A stretch of DNA of 64,000 nt from the NCBI GenBank assembly GCA_009739215.1, contig VSJF01000003.1:1302001-1366000 (forward strand), written 5' to 3'. A program made the translations under genes and the position numbers. How positions within the stretch are numbered: the first letter of the stretch is position 1; every line of letters starts with the position of its first letter. The notes under the pieces were generated by a model. The model did no database searches. It was not told the DNA's origin and saw nothing but the letters and a program-made list of their open reading frames with translations. The DNA comes from Floccularia luteovirens. Its lineage: Eukaryota > Basidiomycota > Agaricomycetes > Agaricales > Squamanitaceae. Below are positions 34,109-46,350 of the stretch, piece after piece.

Positions 34109-36526
34109 TCAGCAGTGACCGTTAAAGACGAAGCCGCCGTCAGCTTGTTCCTTGGCGGAGGTCGAAGACCTTTCGCTCTCATGCGTCTTCGTTTCGCATC
34201 TGCGAAGGTTAACGTAGAGATAAGCCTCGATAACAGCTGTCAGGAGGGTGGGCTCAAACGAACCTTCCAGATAGGGACGGTCTTCTTCAGAGTCAAATCC
34301 AAGATCCTCCTCTCCTGTTTCTTTTTGTATTACCATAGGTGTTTCAGTGGTCTCATCGGATGCTTTGGCAGATTTGGGCCGCTTTTCGACCTTAAACTTG
34401 GCAACAAAGAAGCCATCCATATTGTGCACATGCGGGTAAAACCTTCTTGTCAAGTGCAAACTAGGGTGAAAAGTCTTTCCACGGTATTTCGCGAACCCCT
34501 CTCGTCCAAATGAAAGCCCTGTGTCGACGAGTTTGATGTTCTGTCGTTTACGTAATGCATAGTCAACGACAGCCTCGTTTTCATCAACTGTAACTGAACA
34601 TGTTGAATAAACCACATATCCACCTGTCTTTGACTCTGGACTGACGCTGTCGATAGCACAGAGAATCAACTGCTTTTGCAGATGTGACAACAAGGTGAAA
34701 TCCCGATCAGACTTGATAGCTACATTAGAGTGGGTTATCTCAGGGCAAGGCTCAGAACTTACTTTATTAATTTTAACACTGGCATCTTTGCTGATAACGC
34801 CGGTTCCGCTACATGGTGCATCCAATAATACACGATCGAAGCCCCCCATGACTTTCGGGAATTCTCTCCCATCATAGGAACATACAACAACATTCTTACA
34901 ACCTAACCGGTGAACATTAGCGGTGAGACTCTTCGTCCGTGCCTTGTTGGTGTCATTAGCAAAAACTATTCCAGTATTTTGCAAAAGTGCTGCAATATGT
35001 GTTGCTTTTCCGCCAGGAGCAGATGCCATGTCCAGGATTCGTTCATTAGGTTGTGGTGACAGTGCAATAACAGGAAGAAATGAAGACGCCGCCTGAAGCA
35101 TATAGTGACCGGCAAGATACTCGGGAGTTGCACCTGCAAAATAGTGTCAATATGAGCAACGAGTCTGAATGGGATACACAAACCTATCGGTACACTACTC
35201 TCAAAAACCTGTAATCCCACGTTTGTCCACTTTCCGATCGGTTCCAGGTTAACCCCCCGATTTATAAGGGCTTGAGCAAGATCCCGCCTTCTAGTCTTTA
35301 GCGTGTTAGTTCTGATTGTTACAGGTCGGGAAACTTCATTTGCTTCGAAAAACTCTATAGCCTGTAGAGTTCGATAATGTCAGTATACCAGATATGAATA
35401 CTTGGTTGGACATGTACCTCTGCAACGGGGAATAGTTGGAAAAGTTTCTCGGCAAGGAAAGCGTTGTACCCGTAGTAGCTTGCAATGTCTGCGACGAGTT
35501 GCTCCGTATATTCTGACCGCGATCTGAACCAAACAGTCAATTTAGATGTACGAATCCATATAAAATTATCCACTTACCGGTCTTTTTCGGCAAGTCTTTT
35601 AAATTTTGTGAGTACTTTAACGCACTCCCTCATCCTTCGCTGTACAAGATGTACATCAGGGCCACCTGCGGCCTTCTCTTCTTCTATCTCAACCGCAGTA
35701 GGCAAATGGAAGGGCTCCGCATGACCACCTTCATCTGGATGATCCCCGTCCGTATCCTCGTCTTCCTCCTCATCACTCCCTAATGCCTCTTGGAATTCTC
35801 TTACATCTATTTCCGCTTCAGCGGCAGCTTTTGCATCAAGCGCTCGCGAACGAGCTTCAATGTTTGCCATCGTAACCGGCTCGTCTTCGTCGCTCTCCGC
35901 ACCGGGATCCTCATCGCTTGAATGGTCGGAGGCAGTAGGTATTATTTTCTTGGGTCGTTCGCTCTGTTTGGATTTTTTCCGTTTCGGAGAGATAATTTCT
36001 TCTTCAGAGTCCGAATCAAAGTCAAAGTCTTGTACAGGCCCTCTTAGAGGATCATCACTGGAAAAGTTCTGATTTAATATATTGTTTGAAGAAGAATAAA
36101 TGGTAGGGTCATACTCTTCCACATTCACTTCAAGATCATCGAGGCCACCCTCAAAAACTCCCCCTTCTTCTTCATCATCACTGAAATAGAAAGTCTCATT
36201 AAGTAGGGTTTTTTAATGTATTGAAACAAAAAGTAGATAACTCACTCTGCCTCAGGTTCCATTAGCACATCATCGTCAACATCTTCCCAGCCTTCTTCGG
36301 ACCCGTTATCGTCATCGGATGGTGACTTCGTTTTCCCTTTAAATGATTTCGTAACGACTTTTGACTCGACATATTCGCGTGTGTTCTTTATTTTCTTTTT
36401 TGGCCGGATGGTGGAGCTTAAGTCTGGATCAACATCCGCTTTGCGTTTTCCCAACTTCTTTGAAGAAGGCGCTTTCACCTCTAGAGGTTGCGGAGCTGCT
36501 TGCTTGTTCCTGGCGCGACGCCCCAT
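34109..36526 (-). CDS. NOP2: Nop2/NSUN1 25S rRNA cytosine-C5 methyltransferase
   Basis: This nucleolar enzyme methylates 25S rRNA and is needed for 60S ribosome assembly. The N-terminal third is charged (MGRRARNKQ start at 36524-36526, then Lys-rich and Asp/Glu-rich blocks). The catalytic domain has the SAM site LDMASAPGGKATHIAALLQNT, the DAPCSGTGVISKD motif with the first catalytic cysteine (about 34800-34835), and YSTCSVTVDENE with the second (about 34570-34605). The C-terminal KYRGKTFHPSLHLTRRFYPH and NMDGFFVAKFKV are typical of the Nop2 branch. A lysine-rich tail ends GHC. About six introns are present. Confidence 0.93.
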
Positions 36527-36699
36527 TCCGCTGATATCTTCAGCTTCAAATAATTTTTGCTATTAGAAAACTTTTGATAAGCTTTGGTGTTATTGCTGCG
36601 TGTTTGAACTAGACGCCAAACCCAAACTAATTCTACAACGATAACAGTAATATATACAGGGTACACTTTTACAATCTGATAGTACAATAGAAATTATGA

Positions 36700-37505
36700 T
36701 CAACCAACTCTGAGGCCAAGAGCAAACCCTGCGATAAATGCAACCCTAGGTTGAAAATCTGCAGTAAGAAAGTCGATAACAAAATTCCATAGAGAAACAA
36801 TTGTTGGAGGCCGCGAAACACCACTGGCATCTTTTGTGTGAAACATTTTCTCGAATCTAGCGGCTGTTTTGCCCCAATCAACGCGAACTAAAGATGCCGA
36901 ATTCAAGTACTACGGTCGTTTCAAATTAGTTCCAAAGAAAAACGAAAAATTACAACTAAACAGACCTGAAGCATTACAAATACTCCTCCGAGAAACCAAG
37001 CCAGTGCTTTTGCTCCCTTCTTCACAAACACACCAGCACATAGTCCAGCAACAGTGCCAAACCCTAATTCATAAATTGATACGGACGATTGTGGAGGAGG
37101 TGGATAACCTTCTGTTTGACGAGGGTTTTGTGCTTTAGAGGAATCTTTGACTTTGCCTATATGCAAACGCAGGTCGGTATACCACAGCACAGATGGTAAT
37201 ATCTGTAGCTTACCAGAATTATCGCCGTGAATAGTTGACCGGTCGAGCATAAACAATCCGAGGCCAGCACTAGTTAAACCAGCAGCTCTCCAAAAGAGAG
37301 AAACCGGTTGTTTCAATGTGGAACGAGTTCCTTGTTGGACAGTTGCAAGGCGAACTGGTAGGCTCAAATGTGACGATGATAGAACATGAAATCTTTGTGC
37401 GCGAGAGTTAATGAATGATAAGGAAGGATATCCAGGCCTTCTGAGGTAATAAGCACCAGGAGCATGACCTAGTTGTTTGGAGACAGCGTTGAGGAGAGCA
37501 GACAT
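36700..37505 (-). CDS. FUN14-domain mitochondrial membrane protein
   Basis: The family includes animal FUNDC1, an outer-mitochondrial-membrane mitophagy receptor. The N-terminus from ATG 37503-37505 is basic and Ser-rich (a possible mitochondrial targeting segment) with a short hydrophobic run (LFWRAAGLTSAGLGLFMLD). The FUN14 domain follows: ELGFGTVAGLCAGVFVKKGAKALAWFLGGVFVMLQ, then VDWGKTAARFEKMF and a final glycine-rich helix AFIAGFALGLRVG before the stop at 36700-36702. Two introns are needed. No LC3/Atg8-interaction motif is obvious, so a mitophagy role is not shown. It is head to head with the Hv1 channel gene. Confidence 0.8.
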
Positions 37506-37603
37506 TGTTTGCAGATGAAAGGAATGTACAGTATGGTTTTAAAATGAACCAAGTTGTTATTTACGTTCTTCCCCGGATTTCCGGCCCGGCCACTCTTCCT
37601 CCA
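37506..37603. promoter_or_regulatory. Compact bidirectional promoter, FUN14 / Hv1
   Basis: Only 98 bp separates the two start codons. The stretch ccggatttccggcccggcc near 37571-37590 is GC rich compared with the surroundings. If the Hv1 frame starts at the earlier in-frame ATG 37544, the promoter would be even shorter. Confidence 0.5.
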
Positions 37604-38390
37604 ATGTCAGAACAACAACCCTTGCTCCCAGTCTCAGGTGATAGCCAAACACCTCCAACATGCTCCAAAGAAAGTTTGCGGACCAAATTGGCAGACTTCC
37701 TTGAAAGTCGTACCCTACATAAAATTGTTATAGCACTCGTGAGTCCTGCAGGGTATCCTCCTCGGAACGTGTCCTATAATAATCCAAATAATAGATCACC
37801 ACAGACACTATATGTGTCCTTGCAGACCTCAGCTATTCATTCCTGACACCTGGATGTAATCCACCTGGCCCAGAGAGCCCTCAATGGTTGGAAGTCCTAT
37901 CCTACATATCTCTCTCAATTACAACCATTTTCCTGCTTGAAATACCGCTATCTCTTTGGGCTTTCGGACTACAATATATCAACCCATTTGGTCCAGTTAC
38001 ACATGCAGGACTTCACTTGTTTGATGCCACAATCATCTTGACAACATTCGTTCTTGAAATCGTGCTACGAGGCCGAGAACGGGAGCTGGCTGGTCTCCTC
38101 ATTGTTCTTCGGCTCTGGCGATTAGTGAAATTGATCGGAGGTTAGAAACCATTTGCGTTATTAATTAGTTATAAGTGGCACTACTGATAATTATACTTCT
38201 CATATTAGGGGTGACCGTTGGTGCTGGCGAGCTGGGAGAGGAGAATGCACACGAAATAGCAGAGCTTAAGCTCGAACTTGAACGAGCAAAGGCTGAGATA
38301 TCGAATATAAAAGAAGAAAATGCTGCTCTCAGGCAACGGATGTATCAACTCTCGGAGGCGACGAGGACTGGTTGGGAAGATGACATCTAA
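37604..38390 (+). CDS. Voltage-gated proton channel (Hv1-like)
   Basis: The spliced protein is 220 residues: a short N-terminus, a four-helix voltage-sensor domain and a coiled coil. S1 (IALITTDTICVLADLSYSFL) places Asp49 where the proton-selectivity Asp of animal Hv1 lies; this appears only after removing the intron about 37739-37796. S2 has LLEIP (Glu94), S3 has FDATII (Asp122), and S4 reads LLIVLRLWRLVKLIGG with Arg151, Arg154 and Lys157. After an intron at about 38142-38207 the tail (about 170-212) is a heptad-like Glu/Lys/Leu coiled coil, probably for dimers. Fungal Hv1 channels are known; this one fits them. Animal Hv1s have a third Arg and an Asn here, so Lys and Gly are deviations. 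The alternative start 37544 would add 20 residues. Confidence 0.88.
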
Positions 38391-38519
38391 CATCTAGTGA
38401 TATATAATACCCAAATGAAGATATATTACAGCTGAATGCTATATTACATATTATGAAAATACGACTATATGTTGCGTAAAAATGTCAATGCTTTCATAAA
38501 CAATAACGATGAGGATGTG

Positions 38520-39812
38520 TTAAGAGTCCGATTTGGTCTCTGTACCATAAAATGCCTCAGCTCGCAACCACTCCGATAAACGAGGTAGCGGAATGGGAAG
38601 GTCGTAATCATTTGCTGATCGTCGCACAACGGAAATACGACCAGATTGTACAACACCGTGTTGTATATGCTCATCTGAGCGAGGTGATATATTCGAATTC
38701 CTGATTCCTTCGAAGAACCTCGATCCCAGACTCCCGCCAGGGGCTGCTAATTTTGCTTGTGGGATAACTCTCAGGGGACTGATAGGACGTAGCGGGCTGC
38801 CATCTCGGACGGCAAAAGGGTTATCGACCCCACGCCGCACAGGAGTCGACCGAGCCCAAGGAGCAGTATCATTAGTTTGTTCGTTTGAGTTTGAATTGAA
38901 TCCACGCTTTCCAGAAGGCGAAGATTCGATATCCTTCAAATACGGCAACCAAAAATCATCAATGTCGCTCTTCTCGCCTCTTTCGAACCACCGAATACGA
39001 TGAACCGGCGTGGTCCAAAAATCAGGTATCCTATGAGCATGGATCATACTTGTGATGAACAGCACAAAGAAATATGTCAAGCCTAAAACGAGTTGCAAGC
39101 TGAAACAGGGTGGTTTTAATGTTTGAAGTGAAATCGACAAACCGATACAAGTGCTCAGCCACCCTGATGGGACTAACAGCGATGCTGAAGCGCAGACATT
39201 CCAATCAACTACCAAGCCATCATTAATCACCGCAACAGGATTAGTTGATTATATACAAACCTGTTCCTCGACAAAACACAGGGGGACCGTTAATTGTAAT
39301 ACTAATAGCTGATCCTGTAGCACACAAACATCAGATTGTGGTCAATAAACAACTTGAAAAGAATAGATTTGTACCAAGTTGTAAGATACTAAGAACTGCT
39401 GCCCAAGTACACTCAAACAAGACAGTAGATGTTCTGATTTGAGGACGAATGATTTGTATCATCTCACTAGAAGTGGATTAAGAATGCATTGATCCGAACA
39501 GAAATACAGCAACGTACAGGACCAAGCAGATAAAAGTCAAACAGCTCCCAAAAATCATGAATGCTGGAGTCGCAGGTACTACAGAAAAGAATCATAAGTA
39601 AAATATTAACACATTTTCCGGTGCATACTAACTTGTGATGCCCACAGCCCTTGTGGCTGCTATATTCCATGCCGCGAAGATGAGGATAAGAAGTGCGAAA
39701 ATGAAAAACATCGCTAAAACGAAAGCGACGCATGTCAAAGAATGGAAACATCGTAGAAAAAAAAGCACTAACCAAAACCGACAAATCTAATTATGAGGAA
39801 AGAGCTCTCCAT
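38520..39812 (-). CDS. MARVEL-like four-TM membrane protein with NPF motif
   Basis: From ATG 39810-39812 the spliced frame reads MESSFLIIRFVGFAMFFIFALLILIFAAW, then TPAFMIFGSCLTFICLVL, then a third segment VLFECTWAAVLSILQLG and a fourth LGLTYFFVLFITSMIH. This layout of four hydrophobic segments with short loops resembles fungal MARVEL-domain proteins. A cytoplasmic tail of about 165 residues follows and is Ser/Pro-rich, with an NPF sequence (VDNPFAVR), a motif bound by EH-domain endocytic proteins. About five introns, all GT-AG, are required. The family name is an inference from topology and the shared FECxW pattern with the downstream neighbour. Function unknown. Confidence 0.6.
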
Positions 39813-40498
39813 CTCGAAAAAAAAATAATAATTGAATGAAGCAAGCCGGAGTGTGCAGACGAGTGTGGTGTTGCGTTACTATAGGTGATATGTCGTATAT
39901 GTGTCGGAATAATATCAATTGTCGGATGAGTCGTTGGCGTATGATATCAATTGCCCAAAATTACCGAGGAGAACCAGCACCCAAAATCACGAAGAAAAAG
40001 TAATAGAGGTGAAGGCAAAGAAAGAAAAGACCAGTCCACCAGGGAACGCGTTACTCGGGAGGAAAATAAACTATGGTAACTGTCTAGCTTTTGAAGGGCA
40101 TCCATTTCCGAACGATTCAGGGCAAAATGGGTATAGAACAATGGTATTGGCGGATATTACGAAAAACTGGGTTGACAGGGTAAAGCGCACTAGACCATTG
40201 TCCATTCACGAGAACAATAAAGATTTCTATTTCAAGGTGTACAAACACGGCAAAATCACATATAATACTTTCGCACGTTATCTAAATATTAATTAAACTG
40301 TCCTTTCCCGTCCAATCACTGTCCGTCCTCAGCTTAAGCTTAATCATATTACATATGGATAAAACTACACATCAACACAAAATACATCACAGGAAATACC
40401 CGCCCTGTAAAATGACCCAGTCAAGAAAAAGAAAGGAGACAGACAAATAGACCCGCTTTTTGACTTCATCTCAAAGGAATACCTGAATGACTCGACTT
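39813..40498. other. Intergenic region between tandem MARVEL-like genes
   Basis: A Lys-rich open frame of 125 codons (39919-40296, +) lies here, but it has no ATG near its start, is closed by an in-frame stop just upstream, and matches nothing I know. Otherwise I see nothing. Confidence 0.4.
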
Positions 40499-42034
40499 TC
40501 ATTCAGGATGTGCGTAAAGTCCGAGCGCACTTTCAGAGGTGCCTTCAGTTTCGAATTGTGAGGTTGCCGGAGGGTTATTTGTGTGAATTTCTAGTGTAGG
40601 TGGTACTACCTTCCGCTTCGAACGTGGCGGACGAGAAAGCGCATCTTTCCGTGGCCAATCTCCAAGGGGTGGTGGAGACGGACTTGTAGAAAGCACATTC
40701 CCAGACTGGGCAGGTGCTTGTCTCGACGTCCGTTGTGGTTGTGACTGAAGAGATGTCTGTACAAGCTGGGGGTATAGTGATGTTGGTTGAGCTGGTATGG
40801 TAGGTCTATGGTTATTTTGGTACTGCATAGAGTGCATAGCTGGTGGGAAGGCTACTGGTGCAGGGGGACTAGGAGGTTGATAAGGTTCAATCTCGTATTC
40901 CATGCTCATTCCTCGGCTGCGGTATGCGTATATCGCATTGTGTATGGGTCCAGTACGCCTGGGCTTGGGAGCCGCAAATACTGGAGGTTCCTTGCTAAAC
41001 ATTGGCTGAATGGGGGTTGCTGGAGCACTTGTGATATGATATCGAGTGTCCAGCCCCGGAAATCTGCGTACAGGGTTGTGCCAAACTCTACTATCGTGTC
41101 TACGATGCAAGATGGCGGAAGTAAGGAGGTAACAAAAATATGAAAAAACTGCACGTGAAAGGGGGAAATGCGATCAGTAAGGTAAATGGATGGAAAAGAA
41201 GAGGAGAAAAAAAAAGATAGGGACTCACGCATGATTCCAGTAGTCCAAGTGAATGCCTGTAACACTTGTCCTGATGAACAACGTGAATGTACGGTATCAG
41301 CATCTGGAAATGGCATCAGTTTCGTTAGCCGTCGGTGATAAGACTGAATGCACCTTTCAGTGTACGAACTAAGAATAGTTTTTTTTTTTTTCAATCATCA
41401 ACATGAGTAAGCTTCGGAGAAAACAAATCTGATATACTCACTGGGCGCTGAGACGCATAGTCTGTTCTTGGAAACAGCTGTGAGAGTAATTGCACTCGCT
41501 GTTGGTGCACATAATTAAATCCACGTTTCTACAATCGCCACTACACATGGTAAACATACCCAGTTCCAAGACCATGAAGACGAAGACCCAAGCACATTCA
41601 AACCAAACACGAACTAAAATGTTGCTTCCAGCCAGAAAGCTCAGAAAAAGCACTATCAAATAAGAAAATATTGAGCAACTTGAGTCTTTACTTTGAAAAT
41701 AACATTCAATACTCACACTGGTAAAATAAGGGCTAGCCCAGAACACCCAACAAAGATTATGAACGCATCCAGCCCCACAAGTGTTGATGCTATAACAACG
41801 AAACATTAGCTCATGAAAAAGAAGGTAATAAAAGAAGCAGATATGCACAGATTGGCTGGAGCGATTGCACAATACTCAGATTCCATACAGCAACGCTAGC
41901 GATAATTGCATTACATATGACGAACAGACCTAGAATTTTGAAAGGGAGAGTCAAATAAAGTCTCTGAATTCTATGGAAAACGACATACCAAAAATGAAGA
42001 GCCGCAAAGCCTTTATAATCAGTAGCTTGTCCAT
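40499..42034 (-). CDS. MARVEL-like four-TM membrane protein, paralogue of its neighbour
   Basis: The start ATG (42032-42034) opens MDKLLIIKALRLFIFGLFVICNAII, similar in layout to the neighbouring gene's first helix. Further hydrophobic segments include VGLDAFIIFVGCSGLALIL and LFLSFLAGSNILV, then VWFECAWVFVFMVLELG, which shares FECxW and the following LELG/LQLG with the gene downstream of it. A fourth segment ends GQVLQAFTWTTGI. The tail (about 200 residues, 40499-41100) is Pro/Ser/Gln-rich and disordered. About six introns. The tandem same-strand arrangement suggests an old duplication. Exon borders in 41110-41450 are uncertain. Confidence 0.55.
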
Positions 42035-42377
42035 AATATATCGTGAATATCGAGTCAAGCGAATGTGGGGGATGACACCGTTCGACGGCTTTGTTTTTCC
42101 TGTGAGGAGAGAGTGGTAAGGACGGGAAAGAAGCCTGGGCTTCAGAGTAAGAAGGAAGGGTGGGAGAGAGACAGATATATCATTTCATGAAGAGATTAAT
42201 CCCAAAACAGAAATCAAGTCAAGTGTACAGGAACTTAATTTCAGACTCAGCTCTACGGCTCAATCAGCCCGTCCCATCATAGGCTATCCCATGTTATAAT
42301 AATAAGATTGCTGATAATAATTATATGCTATGTATCTAATACGTGAATATCTCATCCGTGAATGACCATGACCATCT

Positions 42378-45300
42378 TCATCCTGGCACAATAATACTTC
42401 CCTCAGGCCCAGATACTCCGAACTCTGGCTCAAACCCTTCCTTCTTGTCTCCAGCGCTACGTAGAACACCTTGATTGGAACGCGCTTCTGCAGCATTCAA
42501 TCCGGTGGACGCCATGACAGACGAACCAGCAGTTGACGAGTTGGTTTGGTCCGAACCGGTGTCCATGAGACTGCTATCTTCGGATCGTTGATGCAAATTC
42601 ATCTGTCTCACCAATTGATGCTCCTCCAGATCAGATCCGCGCAAAGTCCCCCCCATTGTTTTAGAGTGATCCTGTCTTCTAGACATTGTCATGAAATACT
42701 CCAGCAGTTCCGTGATTTGTTCTGTTGACGGAGGTGAGCCTAGTGGCGGTGGTCGCGAAAACGTTGGGACCTTGGCTGTGCTGCTCCCCTGCACTTCACT
42801 GGACCCAGAAGCCTGATTTGGACCGACCTGGGAATTACCATGTGATGTCGAAGTAGAGTGTGAAAGAGCTTGTTCATTCGTCAAGGCCTCGTGGCCTGGA
42901 CCAACTGCAAGGCTATTGACAAATTCAAGTAATGCGCTGGGGAGAGGTCGCGAATCTCGCAGAAGTTTACCTAGAAAACATCAACAGTAATTGACCTGTT
43001 AAGTATAAATTTGACGTCATGCACTGCCTACCTGATATGATACTCAGAAAACGAGCAACGCATATCCGTACACCTTCGATGGCATCACTGGCTAGGGTAA
43101 CAATAGACTTCAAGTCATCAGCATTGATGGGTGTTGGAAATGAGCCGTGTTGGTCAGCAGCTAGAAGAGATTGCCAACAAGCGATGAAGCTGGAATGTGT
43201 CGAGTAAGTTAGGATGATCCATAGATGCTATGAAAAGGGTGGCTATGTACGTACGTCATTCGCTTGCGGTATGCCGGAGATTTTGCCAGTGTCTGCAAAT
43301 CATCTCGTAGTCCAGAGAGCACGTCAAATCGAGATGAATAAGACGACCATATTAGAGGTACCTTTTTTGTATGTATGCTTAGCGAATTTCAAAGGATAGG
43401 GGAAAAGGAACTCACTGTAGAAACAGCAGTCTCACGGACGCCAGCCACCTGGTCTTCTAAAGCGTGCAGAAGCAAGCTCCTTACTACAAGTGGGATGTCC
43501 TGCCCAACAGAACCGGACAGTTGAGGAAGGGACTGTACAATAAGATTTCGCTCTCTCCATCCTCTAAAGACCCTTTCATCCCAAACAGTTAGCAAGCCCT
43601 GTAACAGTGTTTGCCCTACCTCTGTACCGAGTACACCCAAAAAGATGTCAAGGCATCCTAGTGCTTTAGTCCGTACTTCTTCCTCATCACATCGAATTGC
43701 ATCCCACCAGACCCCCACAAGATCTTGTTGTGCATTCTCCTTGCCGATGATCCTTGCCATTTCACCAAGGCTGGCAGCAAGTGTCCGTCGTACTCTGCTT
43801 TCGCGATTCGTCGCGAGGTCAAGATATGTATCCCGCATGTCAGCCCATTTTCCCCCGCCTAGTGTTAGCGCCACAGCAGGAAAATTGAAAGCACAGATTA
43901 AAGGCCGTTCCGTATCGTCAGAAAAGTAATTGCTTTTCCTGCTATATTGTTGACCATCTCGAACGCGGCGGTCTTCTTTTCTGCCAAAGAATAGCTGTAC
44001 AAGTTCTTCTGGAGGGCCATCCGCATCACCATGAAACGTATAAAGAACCTCTCCTAGGGATTCTAGTACTCCTGTGCGAACATTGGGCGACTCATCTTGA
44101 GAAAGCCCAATAATGGTTTTCAAAGCCAGATTACGACGGTGTAAAGGCGATAGACGATCCAGCACAGCTGGCAAAGCGAATAGGATTGAATGTCTGACAT
44201 GCCATGCAGGATCTGAGCATAGCTCGCTGAGCAAAGGAAGCTAGAAACATAATTTAGCTCGTGGTTTCCGTATGATGAAGGGCAAGTCCAAACTGACTAG
44301 AGAACAAACCACAACCTCCTGTGGGACAACCTTGGCAAGCGCTCCAAGAGCAAACACTGCTTCTCGTCTTACCCAATAAACGGGATCACGACCGACACGC
44401 TCGACCTCCTTCACAAAGGCGCGTTGAGCGCCTTCACCCAGAAAACCTGCGGGGCAAGATGAATACAAACGCCGCAGTGACAAGGATATTTCACGTACCG
44501 GTAGCAGTTACGGCAGCCATCAGGCTCATGCTTGACAGTCGTCCGATCGCAGCCTGTTCCTCATCGCCGTCATCCTCTATACCATATGCATTACTTGGAT
44601 AATCCTGATCTTTCTGATATTCCACATATCCTTGGGATTGAGGCATCCAAGTATCCGACGTTCCCGGATATCGACTGCTTTCGCTACTCTGCCGGTTATA
44701 GTCTTCGGGGCTTGACATTTCAACATCTGAACATGTCAGATTGCTCGCCACCAGTGGCGGTTGAGTCGTGGTAGCTGCAGCGGCAGCATTTAAAAAAGGC
44801 GCCAGCTCTCTGACCGGAGATATTTTCGGATTTGTGGAAACAGCGGGTGATAACTCGCCGGAAGAGTGTGATGAAGATGTGCCGGTAGTTCCTGATGAAG
44901 GGGTGGAAGCAGTCGAACTGGCAGGTGAGGGGAGCGAATAGGAAGGGGATGGGGGACATTAACGGGAAATAAGGGTTGATGTTTGACGTGGATTTTGCGA
45001 CTGCTTCAGATTTCTCGCTATCAATCGGACTGGAGGTTTCCTGCTCTTCATCTGGCGTGACAAGGTGTGCTGTGTCTAGCTGATTGGATGGCCAGCCCTG
45101 ACATGCTGAGTTCTTTGAATCCGGTTTGACTGGTGTGACATCCATCTCAACATCTAATCTACCCATGCCGATAACCACCTGGTGCAATAGCTCGTTCCTA
45201 AACATTTCTCGCTCATGTTGACTGAATAGCCCCGTCACAAAATCATCGTCGTCCTGGACGTCTTCCTCAGCAGCGACGGATATTTTTATTCGTTCAAACC

Positions 45301-46196
45301 GCTTTTCCGACAACGGGTTGGCGGCAGATGGCGCAGCACCCTCCCGCTCATCAGCCTTTTTCATTCTCGTCAACAAGCTGACCAAGGCGAACCGTGTTGT
45401 GCCCCCTACGAGGGGGTTGGGACTGAGCAGCAAGGTACCAAATATGGCGGTGAAGGCCTGAACCGAAATTGTGACAGTGTCTGAGGACGGAAGGTATAGG
45501 GCGTCTGTTGTCCGCAGATGATCGGGGATAACTTTGCAATGCTGCGAGTGGAAAGGAAGGTGTCAAATGCGTGTGGAGACACGGGGAACAAAGGAAATAC
45601 CGTGAAATAATACCAGATGATGCGGACGAGCTCTGCAGCGAAAGCTTCCTTCACCTGCTCATCTATAATAAAATTTTTTTTATATTAGAGGGAGAGGCAG
45701 GGGAAGAAGGATAGACATTACTTGGATCCATTGCGAGACCACTGAGAAGGGGAAGGACATACTCAATGGCATCGCGGGGGTCAACATCCTGGAGATAGAG
45801 AGGAAGAGTGTGAGCAATGAAGATGCGGTGATAGGGGAATTTGCTGCATGAGTAGAGAAAGATGCGTTCGAGAGCGGTGAGGTTGTTGTCATTGAGAGCG
45901 AGATCAAGAGCGACGTCTATTGTTGTTGCAGAAGCAGCTGTGATATCTGAGGGGAAAGAGTCATCAAAGGCAGAGGTAGGGGAAGGGAGTCTATGTGGAA
46001 TTAAAATGGGAGCGGGGGGAGGAGGAGGGGGATCAGCAAAGGGAGAGAGTGGGGGAGTGTAGAAGAGATCTGGATCGGAGAAGGGAGAGGAAGGAGCGGA
46101 ATAGAAGAGATCAGGAGAAAGGTCGGAAGAGAAGGCAGAAGAAGTGGAAAAGGAGGGAGGAGGAGGAAGAGGAATGTGAGAGGGAGGACGGGTCAT
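42378..46196 (-). CDS. HEAT-repeat protein, PP4 regulatory subunit 1-like
   Basis: From ATG 46194-46196 the protein begins with a Pro/Ser-rich disordered segment and then ERIFLYSCSKFPYHRIFIAH, LPLLSGLAMDPS and AELVRIIWYY. A long acidic, Ser-rich middle follows (about 44700-45350). The C-terminal half is HEAT/ARM repeats: DPVYWVRREAVFALGALAKV, DPAWHVRHSILFALPAVLDR, SPNVRTGVLESLGEVL, ESRVRRTLAASLGEMARI, and DQVAGVRETAVST. The layout resembles PPP4R1, the HEAT scaffold of protein phosphatase 4. The tail (42378-42900) is disordered. About eight introns are needed, including a 40-bp one at about 44905-44944 that restores the frame. The HEAT-repeat call is firm; the phosphatase partner is a family-based guess. 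Confidence 0.65.
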
Positions 46197-46350
46197 GCTG
46201 GGATGGGGATTTGGGTTAACGTTGTTCAATGTCACTCAAATCGTTTCTCATCGTAATCCTTTCCATTTTTCTCTCGTGATCCTTCTCTTTGACGTCATTG
46301 GTCTAGACCTTCCCCTTCTCTTTTCTCATGACGTATTTATTGCTCTCTAT

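Noticed and set aside
39919..40296. 125-codon Lys-rich frame between the MARVEL-like genes
   Set aside because: There is no ATG near its start, and an in-frame stop lies directly upstream; such lengths occur by chance in this window.
44720..44990. Suspected frameshift in the PP4R1-like gene
   Set aside because: A 40-bp GT-AG intron joins the two frames and gives a sensible Ser/Thr-rich sequence, so no error is needed.
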